A stretch of DNA of 64,000 nt, taken from assembly GCA_947359465.1 (NCBI GenBank), contig OX375873.1:137451916-137515915 (forward strand), read 5' to 3'. Positions 11,901-23,397 of the stretch are shown here, one piece after another (within the stretch, counting starts at the first letter, position 1; each line of letters starts with the position of its first letter). Below the pieces are notes generated by a model that was given only the letters and a program-made list of their open reading frames with translations, did no database searches and was not told the DNA's origin. The position numbers and the translations under genes are program-made. The stretch comes from Metellina segmentata (Eukaryota; Arthropoda; Arachnida; Araneae; Tetragnathidae).

Positions 11901-14744
11901 TCTCTACTATGACCAGGGACGTAAGACTTTTTTACCGTGTAGAAAATGCAGTTTGGCTCCGGCCTCCCCCAGTCACCTTCTTGCTAGTATGGGGATGGTC
12001 AAGACTTATTTGAAAGTGAATCCTGTCCAAGTTATGGACTTTTTGAGGGTGTACGATCTTCTGGACTTGATCTAATTGATCTAGACCAAGGAGAATTAGT
12101 AACAACAACAACATATTATTATTCTATTCACCATTGTGTAGTTACTTTTAAACTGGTGTCTAGGTAACATACTCGAAAACTTGTCTCCAAGTAACACCAA
12201 AGCTAGTCTCTCGGTATCATGCTCAAAAATTAATCTCTAGGTTACACTCTAAAACTGGTTTCTCAATGTCATACATTAAACCTACTCTCTTTCAAAGAAA
12301 TTTGTCTAATCACCACCAAATAAAGAGTGCAATAAAAATGTAACCCCCCAGATTGATTATCCTGGGTGTGCACAGGATTAAGCCTATAATGAACTTTACA
12401 CAAATTGAAACTTCAGTTTTTAAGGAAATTATAGTAGGAAAAAAAGAAAACCTTACAAACTGAAGTTTTCTTTTGTGAGAATCCTTAGAAAACCTGCACA
12501 TTGCAAGACAGCACATAAATACAATTTTTTTTTTCAGGAAATATGGCATGCTTCAGTGTTTTTTACATTATATTCTTCCTATCAGTCATCTGAAAAATGT
12601 AATTTAATTTGCCAATTAAAACTTCTATTTCACAACCATGGATAATTTGTTTTTTCTTATTTGATTCCAATTATATATATAAAAAAAAAACTTAGGCAAA
12701 ATGAAATACATTGTGAAATTTTTTTAAGAAGGTGGTGTGGTTTAGTTTTTTAAAGAAATCTTAAACCATTCACAATTTTTTTCAAAGATCGTGACAACTA
12801 TACATTTTTGATGGTTACATACGGCTTAGAAATAAATACTTTGAGGTTCATAATTTCAAATTTTTATTGAATTAGTTTAGTATAATCTCATCTTAAAACA
12901 CAGTGGCCTAAAGACTAGACAATGGCTAGTGACACAGCCCCTTCATTCAAATCCCAGGTATGTCCATGTATTTCCAGTGGTTCAAAATTCACTTTAAGCC
13001 CTAGGTCGTATTATCATTACTTTATTACATAAAATTGGACTATATTTCCCACTTCCTCAAGATTCAAACATTTCAGAATTATTTAACAAACTTTTTAAAG
13101 TATAGTGCATTTACTCAACTAGCTCTTCAAATATAGTAGATCAGCCATTACAAGTTAAAACTGTCAGATGTTGCAGTCATTCTCCACTGTTTCTTAATTA
13201 ATTTTTAACTATCAGAATAAAATTACTTGTAATGTATACATTTAGTTTTTCATGACTGATTATATCTTTATAACATGATTATGCTTTTCAGAGAAAGACA
13301 CACTTGATGTTTGGGTTAATGGTGAAAAAATGGAAACAGCGGTATGTTCAAAATTATTTACAATTGTAACAATTTTTATTAGAACTTTTTACTAAAATTT
13401 TACTGATATGATATTAAAGTATCATCTTGAAATGATATCCTGTCAGCTATTAAATTATCCAGCAACTCTTTAAAACACTTGAGAAGAAATATGTTTGAGA
13501 AACTCTTTGACCTACGTTAATTTTATTTCCGACAAGTGGAGCACTTTCCTCCCTACAGTTAGAACTTTTGCAATGGTTTTATAATGCATCCTGCAAATTT
13601 GGAAAGACTACATTACAGGACTAAAGCAACTGTGAAATAGCATCAACTGTTTTAAATAGCAAAAAAAAGTCTTCTCTTAAACCCTATTTTAGTAGGAATT
13701 ATAGTTGCTGGCACAAAATGTGCTACTTCAGCAGAGGTGCCAACTACTATGGGTTCTCCGTAGTTTCTACGGAAGTGAATCGGGAACTGCAGATTACGGA
13801 ATCGATGATTTTTTCTACGGAAAAATTCAATTTTATTTATTTTTCACAACACATCAATTAGTTTACTTATTTCTGTATTTATTTCATTAGTATTATATAT
13901 TTTTTGGTAAATGGGAGAGAGTGCTTGATTTTAATTATTAAATGTTTTTTATACATAATTCTTTCATACACTATTATTGGTTCTATATATGTATTTTCAT
14001 GTATGATATAGCTTACTAATTATAAATAATATAATATGTTGCATATGTGTATCAAATTTGTAATTAAATATTTGAATAAATGATATGCGTGTTTATTAAA
14101 GCCGATTTCTTAAATACGGATTTTTTCCTTTGGTACTACTGAAAACTCCCATCATTGGTTGGCATCTACTTAAGCATGAAATAAACATTGAAGATGTTCC
14201 TACGAAATTTAAAATTAAATATTTTCTTAATAAGAAGGTTTACATGACAATCTAGCAATCAGATTTTGATGTTTTTTGCCTGGTTGTCACGTCTTGATGC
14301 CGAAACTTCGAAACTAGTGTCTTTGGAAAATTTTCCATCCTATGCTAGTTAAAAGGAGGGGGCCTAAATTTTCGTTGACCTTTGGTGAATTAAAAAAAAG
14401 TCTACAGCATTTTAAAAATAGGAGCTTTGTTAGTTACTAGACCATGCTACTTAAAAATATCCTTAATTTCCAAGGTTGAAAAATAGAAGCTAAAAGTCGC
14501 TTGTGGCAGCCCTAGTATCGGTTATAATTCAGAGATTCTTAAATTACCACAAAATTCCTTTCGAGTGGGTCATTTCATTGCTTTTATTTTACAGGGTGAA
14601 TTTGTTGATGAAGGAACAGAAACCCATTTTGCCCTGGGTCAGTATAATGCCTACATTAAAGCAATGAGCAGTGGCAACAAGAGGGAAGGCATTATTCACT
14701 CATTGATTGTGGGTGATTCTGTGATTCCCGAGAGCAGCGATTAA
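8957..14744 (+). CDS. FAIM: Fas apoptotic inhibitory molecule (FAIM), four coding exons
   Basis: Coding exons 8957-9067, 9452-9674, 13292-13341 and 14595-14744 join in phase to a 177-residue protein, close to vertebrate FAIM (about 179). Recognisable blocks: VGVWEVTL, IEFEHGTTSGKR and VDGK (exon 1); RDWLFKLVGHE and a TRIVL block (exon 2); LDVWVNGEKMETA (exon 3); GEFVDEGTETHF, REGIIHSLIV and IPESSD (exon 4). All introns are GT-AG; the first donor (GTCTTT) is weak, the others good. The start is the first ATG after the acceptor at 8944 and matches the family start. FAIM is a soluble, all-beta cytosolic protein; in vertebrates it restrains Fas-triggered death and has been linked to protection from protein aggregation. 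No disruption is visible. Intron 2 (3.6 kb) is swollen by repeats. Confidence 0.93.
9811..11288. other. FAIM intron 2, possible TIR element with short ends
   Basis: TTGGCACA at 9811-9818 and its inverse TGTGCCAA at 11281-11288 bound a 1.5-kb stretch with a denser, GC-richer segment (9950-10150). Only 8 bp of inverted repeat and no clear target duplication, so an element is only suggested. No coding signal. Confidence 0.25.
11667..12112 (+). mobile_element. Non-LTR retrotransposon 3' end (ORF2 C-terminus and tail)
   Basis: Open frame 11728-12075 encodes VLTYQELAIIRKI, ALTRLISGHIKSL, FLPCRKCSLAPASPSHLLAS and VMDFLRVYDLLDLI then a stop; the sequence ends in AACAACAACA. The same protein ending and CAA-type tail recur near 27380-27780 and 42966-43085. 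The C-x2-C...H pattern resembles the Cys/His motif at the end of many R1/Jockey-like LINE ORF2 proteins; the clade is not certain. Truncated at the 5' side, in FAIM intron 2. Confidence 0.6.
12152..12300. repeat. Degenerate minisatellite, about 25-27 bp unit
   Basis: About six imperfect units of the pattern ACTGGTNTCTAGGTAACAT followed by ACTCTAAA-like sequence, in tandem directly after the LINE tail. Confidence 0.6.
13731..14171. mobile_element. Candidate MITE in FAIM intron 3
   Basis: Left end AGAGGTGCCAACTACTATGG near 13733 and right end CCCATCATTGGTTGGCATCT near 14149-14168 are imperfect inverses. No target duplication found, so tentative. Confidence 0.35.
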
Positions 14745-17700
14745 AGAATTCCTAACCATTTGAAGCCTCCGTCCAATTCTATCCTGATAGCAAATGCCGT
14801 CCTCGATGCAGGGTGACTTGGTGCACAAACCTCTCTCTGGAAGCATAGACTATGCAACATCAGAAAGAAGTATTACAACTTTTTATGTGCAGAACAAAAT
14901 TTTTTGTATGGGTGTTCATTTCAGGGTGTTGAACATTCAAGGGGTGTAACAACTCTGGTGGTAAATGAAGGAACACATTAGATTATTAGTCTGCTAGCTA
15001 TAGTGAAATGGAAAAGTATTCTATCCGTGATTTCGCACGATGACATGTACAAAAAAGCACATGGTGTAATGAGCCATACAGAGAACATGAATTCATAGTT
15101 ATAGTTCTATAAAAATTTTAATGCAAATACTGAAAAAAAAAGTTATAACCAAGATAAATTATAGTACAGCAAAACATTATCCGGAACAAAATTTTTTAAT
15201 TGAAACTTTATTACTCTGTTATTATTAATCAGGATTGTTATTTTTTGATTTTCTAAAACATAGGCTTTTCGCACATCAAAATCTCATGTTTTAACACCTC
15301 ATATTTTAGACTAAAGATATTACTATGTAGAGATAAAAAAATTGTAGAAAGCTTTTTCTGAAAAGTGAAGTAGATTTATAGAAACTTAACATACTTGTAA
15401 CATTAGATATTAAGCTATTCCAAGGTACCCTTCAATGAACATAAGCATTGGCACTGAATTTTACAATGTTTGTTGTGGACAGTTTCATAAATGAGTAAAT
15501 TTACTTAGGTTTGAGTACATAATATAAACAAGGGTAATATTCTAAATTAAAATTGTATATTTATTTAAACTAGTATGAAAAAGTAATGATTTAGTATCAA
15601 AATTGAAAGAAAAAATTAATGCTACAAATGAGTTTTGAATGAACCAACACCCTGATTTGATGGAACCACATGTGATTGATGCTCAATATTGTTGAAGAGA
15701 ATTTAGTTTTTGTTGCTTTATAAATATTTTCCCACCAAATGTTTACAAATACTATACATTTGTTATTTATTTTAGAGTTTTAGCTTTTTAATCTAGTCAG
15801 ATTAGTGTAAACTATTTAAAGACATTCTGGAATTTAATCAGGTATCTTTGCAATCTAGCTATTTTTCACTAAATAAGTATTGCAATATATTTAATTTCAA
15901 TTAACAATTCTTAGTGATATTAATGTAAAGCTTGATGTTTGCATAACAAGTTTTGCAACAACAATCATGTCTTATAATCTAATTGTTTAGTTTCAAAATT
16001 CTTTTTTTTTAACAGTATTATATGTATATATGCACTCCCAATACTATTTACAGATTTTATCAGTACATTATTAAAATATTTTGTTTGGTATTTCTTGATT
16101 TTTTATACATAATTCCAAATTAATTTGGAACTTTTATTTTTTGTCAAGTGTATTTAATCTATAGATTACTGTAAAACCTGTCCTACAAATTGTCTTGTAA
16201 TTAAAAATAATTTTATTGAATGCAATCTATGGTTTAAATTCTTGTAGAACAAATGTATTACCCTCCACATGTATTCATTTGTAAACAGTTTCAAAAGTTT
16301 ATTAGAGATGACTAAAAATAAAAGTACTATACCATCATTCTAAATACTGTGTGAACTATTCTAGTTATGCAATGTTTTAAATTATAATCTCTCGTGTTTT
16401 AACAATTCAGATTTAAGTTAGCTATGCACATTTGCATATTAAGGAACCATGCAGTGTTGTAACTAGGGTATTTCAATGAAAATGTTTTACAGCACATTAA
16501 ATATTCATAGCGACAGCTTTTTCATTGTGTTGATTAGACTGTCTGAAAGTGTCTTTACCTATTGCGATTCTGCACATTGCCAAGCAGTTTTATGAATGTG
16601 TGTAGTGTTTTCTACCTATTTCTTTAGAGTAAAAGAAATTCAGACAAATATTGTTTACACACACATCTTAAGATCAAAAATTTGTTTTTAACAAAACATC
16701 AAACTACATTTTGCAGTATGCCTAAAGCTTTGAAAAATTACCAACATGAATGGGGAAAAATTAAAAACATCTTTTGAAAAAGACCCCATGAATTTACTCC
16801 TGAAATCTAAGAAATATATATTTGTTATTCATTAAGGGTACTCCAAAATGTGTTAACACATATCGTGTTTTAGTTCACGTAGTTTCCTGACACTTAGTAA
16901 TTTACTAGTTTTTCAATAGCAAAAATATAATTCATTGAAAAGCAGCTTAAAGAACTCAATTTTTTTTTCTGCACATACAGCACTAAAACCGAAATATTTT
17001 AAGTTGTACTTAACATATGGGATAGATAGTTTAAAGAAATTAAATTCAGGTTAGTTAACCTTTTGACTACAGCTATAGATATAACTGGCAAGATGCTTTC
17101 TTGATATGATTCCTTAAACTTTCAAGGAACAACTGCTGTACTGGTTTTAGTCTAAAGAATAAGACTACCAGTACAAGTATGCTTTATAATTTACATTGGT
17201 TATGTCCAAAAGAAAAGTCGATCTTTACTAAAATGAGTTCACCGTATCTTTCAATCATACTAAGTTTTATATTTAAAATGGTAGCCCTTATTTTTTGTTT
17301 AAATAGTAATAAGTATGCAATTTACAAATATTTTTGCCAATTTTATTGTATCATTCATAATTAAAAGCAAGCATGGACTATGCTGAATAATTAATTTAAT
17401 TTTATAGCTACTCAAAGGCTGTACAAGACATTTTAATACATTCGGTCTTTGATGGTATGTTGGTTAGTTTTATGATGCAAGGGCCATATTTGACTAGGCC
17501 ATGCCAAACATAAAGTAATGGTCATACCCAAGGAAAGTTTTAGAGGCACAGAAAAACCACAGGGGTATAGCAAGTGTTAGGAATCGAACATACACCACCT
17601 ACAACTCACGCTTTGATCAGATTCAGATATTTAACATCTATAAATAAGAATGGGGTGTTTGTACATTGCATATTTTCACCCGATTTCGAGTTATTTATCC

Positions 17701-18836
17701 GGTTTAGGTCATTCAAATGCAAAATCAGTTGTTTCGGAATTTGTTGTCTATCTGTAGCACTTCCACTTTTTTTTCTAACTAAAAATAAGGACTTTCTAAG
17801 CATTTTCTAGGACAAAATAAGGATTTAAATAAAACATTGAAGAAACCGTATTATACAATGTAATACCCGACTTTTGACCAAATGGGGATGCTCTTACAGA
17901 TTAGTTAATCTTATAAGAACAATAGTAAGTAAAAAATTTATTTTCAAGTCTATTTTCTAAAAATTATACACAAATAATGCCACACAAAAATGAGATTTTT
18001 CAAAATAAGCCGTCTGATTTTTACAAAATTCAGCAGTTAATATATGGGTATTTACGCGTACACGTATTAGTAATATGTGTAAGTACATAAACGCATTATA
18101 AAATGGAGACCGCAAGAAAAAAACTTTGCAAGTTTTTCTTTTATTTCTTTGCTAATGCATTTGCTTTTATAAAAAGGGAAAGAAAGAGTTAAGTTTGATG
18201 AAGACCGTACTTGGTGTTGTCGGTCTCCCAGCTGCTATGAGTTTGATATCGTTTTCTTATTCCTTTCATATTGTTTTGTTTTTAATTTTTTAATGGTCTT
18301 TAGGGGAGTGTATGGGCAATTTTTTACAATATTGCTGCTCATGGGTAGGAAACACCCTTTTGTGTTGTCTGGGTCAGGCTCCTCCCTGATCCACCAACAC
18401 TTTCATTTTCAAAAAATTCCGAATTAAAAAATATATATTTATTTTAATTATAGTGTTTTCCTTGTTATATCTGCAGCTTCAGCTTGCTTATGAAATGGAA
18501 ATTACTCACCCCAGTAATTATTTTATAGTACACTTTCATAATGAAAATAAGAAGTAAATTCTTTTATTGGCACATCAGAGGATTGAATAAATAAAATTAG
18601 TGGCAAACTATTCATTTACTAAAAGTATGTATAAGGATTGCAAGTTGCATCCGTCAGAGTCAAAATCGGAGACCGAACGAGTTCCGAAGAAAATATTTTC
18701 CCGTGAACCAAAACGGATCATAAGAGTTATGCAAAAACTAGGATAAATTTGTAAAAGGGTTAAAAAAAAAAAGCAATTTTATTGAATAAATATTCAACTA
18801 GTTACCTCAGTCCAAGTCTAAGCCATTCAGTGTATT
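14745..18836. other. FAIM 3' flank and intergenic sequence
   Basis: About 4 kb without a recognisable gene or repeat. It presumably starts with the FAIM 3' untranslated region; several AATAAA-like words exist but none can be chosen. A GC-richer patch at 17440-17600 has a weak SINE-like look only. Confidence 0.4.
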
Positions 18837-18985
18837 GCCACATAATTTTGAACCACAATCAGATGACAAGAGATCTGAGCTGGCGCCCCACTCTCCAAAC
18901 TTCTACACCAACCCAACGCGAGGACTTTCGGCTACGACAGATTTAAGGTGCAAAAGCCGCCTCTACACCATACGCTTATAAACAT
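18837..18985 (-). repeat. SINE body fragment
   Basis: Shares with 61266-61497 the words TTTTGAACCACAATCAGA, GCGCCCCACTCTCCAAACTT, CCAACCCAACGCGAGGACTT and CGCCTCTACACCATACG in the same order. tRNA-like head missing. Confidence 0.65.
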
Positions 18986-19144
18986 AATTTTAATAAAACA
19001 AAATTAATTGGAAAATAATCATCTAAGCTGACGATGGAATCAGATTGCGCATGGCATAACAAATGGCAAACTGAAATTCAAGCACAGTCGGCCATTGTGT
19101 ATTTGTCACCCGGACACAAATAGAGAAAAATATAAAGCATTAGC

Positions 19145-19625
19145 CACTGCGTTGTTAGCTCGTGATGTAAGGTATTAATCTAGTGAAAAATTTTGCGCAG
19201 ATTTTTTAAATCCGTTGAAAATATATTCAATTAAAAAATTATTTAAAGAAAATCATATTTTTAGATATCAATCTAAAGTGAAATTTTCCGCAGATTTCAA
19301 ATCGTTGAGATTTTTAATCTGTCTTTAGCGATTTCGATTTTACGAAAAAACTTAACAATCCTAGTCAATATGTTTTTTATTTCTTGCTCTCATTCCCGGA
19401 AATGGAATGGGACAGGAAACGTAATCTGTTTCTTTTTTTTTTTAACGCAAAGGGCAGAAGATGCAATCTGGTTTTTTTTTTTTTTTGAGAGAGAGAGAAA
19501 ATTTACGATATATTCAATTAAAAAATTATTTATTAAAAGAAAATCATATTTTTAGGTATCGTTCTAAAGTCAAAATATCCGCAGATTTCAAATCCGTTGA
19601 AATTTTTACTCTATCTTTAACGGTC
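19145..19625. repeat. Three diverged copies of a local repeat
   Basis: The block TTCAATTAAAAAATTATTTA + GAAAATCATATTTTTAG + CGCAGATTTCAAATC + TTGA recurs at about 19226-19340 and 19512-19625; a partial copy precedes at 19145-19225. The two full copies are about 290 bp apart, direct orientation, separated by poly-T and GAGAGA tracts. Confidence 0.65.
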
Positions 19626-19734
19626 TAGGAGATAGAAAAAAAAAACTACATAACTAAAGTTAAAACTTTTTTTTATCCTCTGCTGGAAAATCATTTATCT
19701 GAGCAAAATGAAAACGGAAAAAAATAAATTTTAA

Positions 19735-19985
19735 ATCTGTCATAACTTTATGTAGTTGCAATTCCAAAGAAAACAATAACAATTAAATTTCATGAAATTC
19801 ATTTTAAAATGTTCTAGATTAAATTTTAGAATTCGCCGCGACCCAAAAATTGCAAAAAATTCGGACTACCTTGGTGCCAAATCTCATTGCTGTAAGTGCC
19901 ATAGAATCGTCAGGATTTTTGCGGCCACAAAACAAAACAGACAAACACTTCCTTATAATAATAGTAGAGATAGAAAAATTACTTT
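19735..19985 (+). repeat. Dispersed repeat, pair with 56425-56690
   Basis: Shares TTCCAAAGAAAACAATA, TTTAAAATGTTC, TTAAATTTTA, GACCC-AAAATTGCAAAA, GTAAGTGCCATAGA and ACAAACACTTCCTT with the copy at 56425-56690, same order and orientation. It continues into AT-rich sequence to about 20300 with nothing coding. Confidence 0.6.
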
Positions 19986-20324
19986 CGTGTTCGGTCAGCG
20001 GCCAAATACGATGAGAGTCAGAAATTTCCAGTATTCAAACGAATTTTCTCTATTCATGGAATTCCATTGACTCTGTTCTCCAGCACTCTGGTTTATGTTT
20101 TTGCCATCTTTTCCTCCAATGTTTTTTTCAATCGAGCGGTTTTTTTTTATTCGTAACTGATAACCGATTGCTTAAAACTTTCAGAACGGAATCACGCCCG
20201 AAAATCTTCAAAATTTTTCTTTATATATCTTTACTGGGATAGTTTTTACAAAGAATTAGAAGCATAAAAAAAAAACTAGATTAAAAAAAATTGCAACACA
20301 TCGGGTTGCCACTCAGATAGCAAA

Positions 20325-20750
20325 AAAATCAAAATAACAAATTTCTATAAAAATTTTTATAGAATTCTACAAAAATTTCAATAGCATTCTACAAAATTAC
20401 TATAGAATTCTACAAAAATATCAATAAAATTCTACAACATTTCTACAGAATGTAATCTTTAGAATCCTATAGAATTATGGCCCGTTTTTCTTAAGATCGA
20501 TAAAGTAACCTCTATAGAAAATATGTAGAAATCTATAGAAAATGTTTAGAACCCTCTATAAAATTCTATAGAAGTTCATTTCTTTTGTTTCGCGTTTACT
20601 TTCCTATAAAACTTCTCTTTAAATTTCTATAGAAATACATTTCTGTAGAATCAAAGATCGTTTTCTCAATAAAAATCTCTAGAATTTTTCTGTAGAAACA
20701 AAGTTTATATTTTCTCTGTAGAATTCTATATGGAACTGAATAAATGGTTT
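20325..20750. repeat. Array of TTCTATAGAA-type palindromic motifs
   Basis: About 430 bp packed with TATAGAATTCTACA, TCTATAGAAA and CTGTAGAAT variants. Left of about 20480 the motif mostly reads ...CTACAAAA; right of it mostly ...CTATAGAAA, so the array is roughly an inverted repeat around a GATCGATAAAG-like centre. Confidence 0.65.
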
Positions 20751-20837
20751 TCGTTAAGGTAGGTTCCAAGTATCTATATTATAATACAATATTTTGTTCC
20801 TCTCCTCTCTAAAGGGGGTAGGTAGGCATTATAATCA

Positions 20838-21137
20838 ACGTCACAATGGAGCAACACAGCGGGCTATTGTCCATGGTCCAGGATCAAAATCCAAAGGGAA
20901 AGATTCGAGGACAGCACTACGTAATTTTGACAGAGATCAGTAGACGAGAACAGCACCTGAACCGGCACCCCACCTCTTCAAATTTGCACACCTCGCCAAC
21001 GTGCTGAGATTTGAGGACACAACAGATTTAACGTGCACCAGGCCCTTTTGTGCACAACTGTATTTGGCTGGATTTGAACTCGCAACCCTCCAGTTACCAA
21101 TCCGTTACTCTTCCAACCAGGCTACCGCAAGCCCCTC
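20838..21137 (-). repeat. tRNA-derived SINE, full-length copy
   Basis: Minus strand: tRNA-like head from 21137 (A-box-like near 21125, B-box-like GAGTTCAAATCC near 21073), then a body with GGTGCACGTTAAATCTGTTG, GGGGTGCCGG, and a tail ending GTGTTGCTCCATTGTGACGT near 20838. Same family as 51180-51475, 61266-61497 and 18837-18985. Confidence 0.7.
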
Positions 21138-21961
21138 TCTAATGGAGGATGGGAATTTTTTTTTGTGTGACTGAACTTCGGGAGAATGCCTTGGAAGTGA
21201 TCATAAACAACTTTATGGTGAGTAAAAATGGCTACTTCACCATCTAAATTAGAACGCTCCAGCTCAAACACAGGACAAAACATCCGGAAAGTTTGTTCTG
21301 GGCCCATATGCAGAATTATATTCAGTGTTCTGCAACACACCTCCAGGCAATTACAATTGTTCTGCAGGCATTGTGTCCGAATTTTGTTAAATTAAAACAA
21401 TCAAATCATAAAACACAATTAACGGCTCAATATGTATTTCCTTATTAATAAAACACACATCAAAATTAATTAACGTACTTTATTTAAAAACATCCTTTCA
21501 GAATTTGCAATTCTGTCGATCACACTTTTGAAGTTAAATATTTTGTCATTGACATATAACATGTGTTATTTATAAAGTGTTTGTGTTCATTTGGGGCGGT
21601 GTAGGGAGGTTGTACCGTAGCTAAAGAAAAAAAAAGATGTGGCAAGGAGCGCGCTTTGCACTACAGAACATCGTAACTTATGATTGAAAAAATATCGGCC
21701 AAAATTTTGATAAAATAAGGAAAAATTGTTTTGTGACGTACGTCGTAGTTTTAAGCCCTTTCTGCTCCTGGGGTTCCGGGTATCCATATTATGATGCAAT
21801 TGTCTCTAAGCTTTTATTTAATCCTTTCAGGAGTAGTGGAATGTCTGACGATCCACCTCCTCCCCTGAATAATTCTAACTATAAATATTATGGACTCCGT
21901 ATAATCCGTCTGCCGGCAGTTCTCTCAATAGAGTAACGTTGTTTTGTACATAGACGTGAAA
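21138..21961. other. No feature recognised
   Basis: Short open frames only; no repeat shared with the rest of the window was noticed. Confidence 0.4.
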
Positions 21962-21963
21962 TA

Positions 21964-23366
21964 CACTCTATAACAAAAAAATCGACGCACCTAGAATGAA
22001 TTATCCGATTGCTTTGAAATTTCTTATACAAAAATGTTTCGACAAAATATGCAAATGATTAAAATTTAGTGTCCAATGAATGAATAGTGCGATCTCCAGC
22101 GCATCGGAACTGCGCATCCAGCAGATGTATATAAGGAGTTGTTCTTGAACTGTTGTTAAAAATGTCTGCTGCATTGCGATTTAGGATACCTTTCAACGAC
22201 TGAAAAAATGCCTCGCCGCAGGATTCGAGCTCATTACGAGCGATTTTCAGAGTTTGAAAGAGGTGGTATCATTGGATTGAAAAAGGCAGGTTGGGCAAAT
22301 CGGAGAATCGCTCGTTATGTGAGTCGAAGCGATGCGGCGATTAGAAGATGCTGGCAAGAGTGGGTGGATAATGGCAGATTTCAGCGTCATGATGGTAGCG
22401 GTCGACGTAGGGTCACAACAGATCGCGAGGACAGAGGGATTGTCAGATCAGCTGTCACAGCGCCTGATTTATCGCTATCAAACATCAGTCGTGCGATCCA
22501 CACACGAGTGTCCACCATGACCATACACAGACGGCTGAGAGAGCGAAATCTATGCTCGTACCGACCGTTACGCCACCTGCCACTCACGCCTGCACACTGT
22601 CGAGCCAGATTACAGTGGTGCTTGGCTCGATCAGGCTGGAATGATGCTGATTGGGGACGTATAGTCTTTGGCCACGTATCCCGTTTCCAACTGTGTCCTG
22701 ACAATCATCGAAGACGTTTCTGGAGACGCCCAGGGCAGCGTGCCGATCCTGCTTTTACTATTGCACGGCACACGGGCCCTCAACAAGGAGTTATGGTCTG
22801 GGGTGCCATTTCCCTTGATAGCCGGACCCCTTTGGTCGTCATTAGAGATACACTTACTGCACAGCGGTACGTTGACGACATTCTGAGACCTGTTTTGCTA
22901 CCGTTCCTTTCGCACTACCCTGGGTTTATTTTTCAGCAAGACAATGCCAGACCACATACGGCACGTGTTGCTATGAACTGTCTTCAAGCTTGTCAAACAC
23001 TTCCTTGGCCAGCCAGATCACCAGATCTCTCTCCCATCGAGCATGTCTGGGATATGATGGGAAGGCGACTGCATCCGGTAGGGAATGTGGATGACGTAGT
23101 CCGACAACTGGAGCAAATTTGGCAAGAAATACCGCAGTAGAACATCCGGGAGTTTTATCGGTCTATGCCACGCCGTGTGGCAGCTTGCATCCAGGCTAGA
23201 GGCGGGTCAACAACTTATTGAGCTCGTTACTGTAACTCTGAAATAAATCATTCAATTGTTCTGAAATTTTCATCATTTTCTATTCTGTACATAATTTTCC
23301 TATCCACCAATTTCTGTCTCCATCGGACAACTCCTTCTTGGTGCGTCGATTTTTTTTGTTATAGTG
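21964..23366 (+). mobile_element. Tc1-like DNA transposon, near full length
   Basis: Imperfect TIRs: CACTCTATAACAAAAAAATC from 21964 and the inverse of CACTATAACAAAAAAAATCG ending at 23366, both followed inward by GACGCACC. TA on both sides (21962-21963 and 23367-23368). The transposase runs 22208-23221 with damage. GC content is far above the flanks, suggesting a fairly recent arrival. A fragment of the same family lies at 27577-27651 (minus). Confidence 0.88.
22208..23221 (+). pseudogene. Tc1-like DDE transposase, inactivated
   Basis: Open for 310 codons to a TAG at 23138-23140; the family-like C-terminus (SMPRRVAACIQARGGS) continues in the same frame to a TGA at 23219-23221. Layout: N-terminal helix-turn-helix (residues about 9-60, FERGGIIGLKKAGWANRRIA), second helix-turn-helix near 95-115 (STMTIHRRL), then the catalytic domain. 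The usual first-Asp motif region reads FGHVSRF, with His156 in place of the catalytic Asp (codon 22673-22675). The second Asp is D245 (FQQDNARPHTA), the Glu is E278 (SPIEHVWD), 32 residues apart. Missing Asp plus premature stop: inactive as an enzyme. Start ATG follows the 5' TIR by 240 bp. Confidence 0.9.
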
Positions 23367-23397
23367 TATTTTGTGCATTGCGAGAGCCACTCACAAG

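Noticed and set aside
12900..12965. Possible tRNA-like sequence (GTGGCCTAAAG ... TTCAAATCC)
   Set aside because: Both boxes deviate, arms do not pair, and no partner copy was seen in the window.
22387..22704. Minus-strand open frame of 105 codons
   Set aside because: Antisense shadow of the GC-rich Tc1 transposase.
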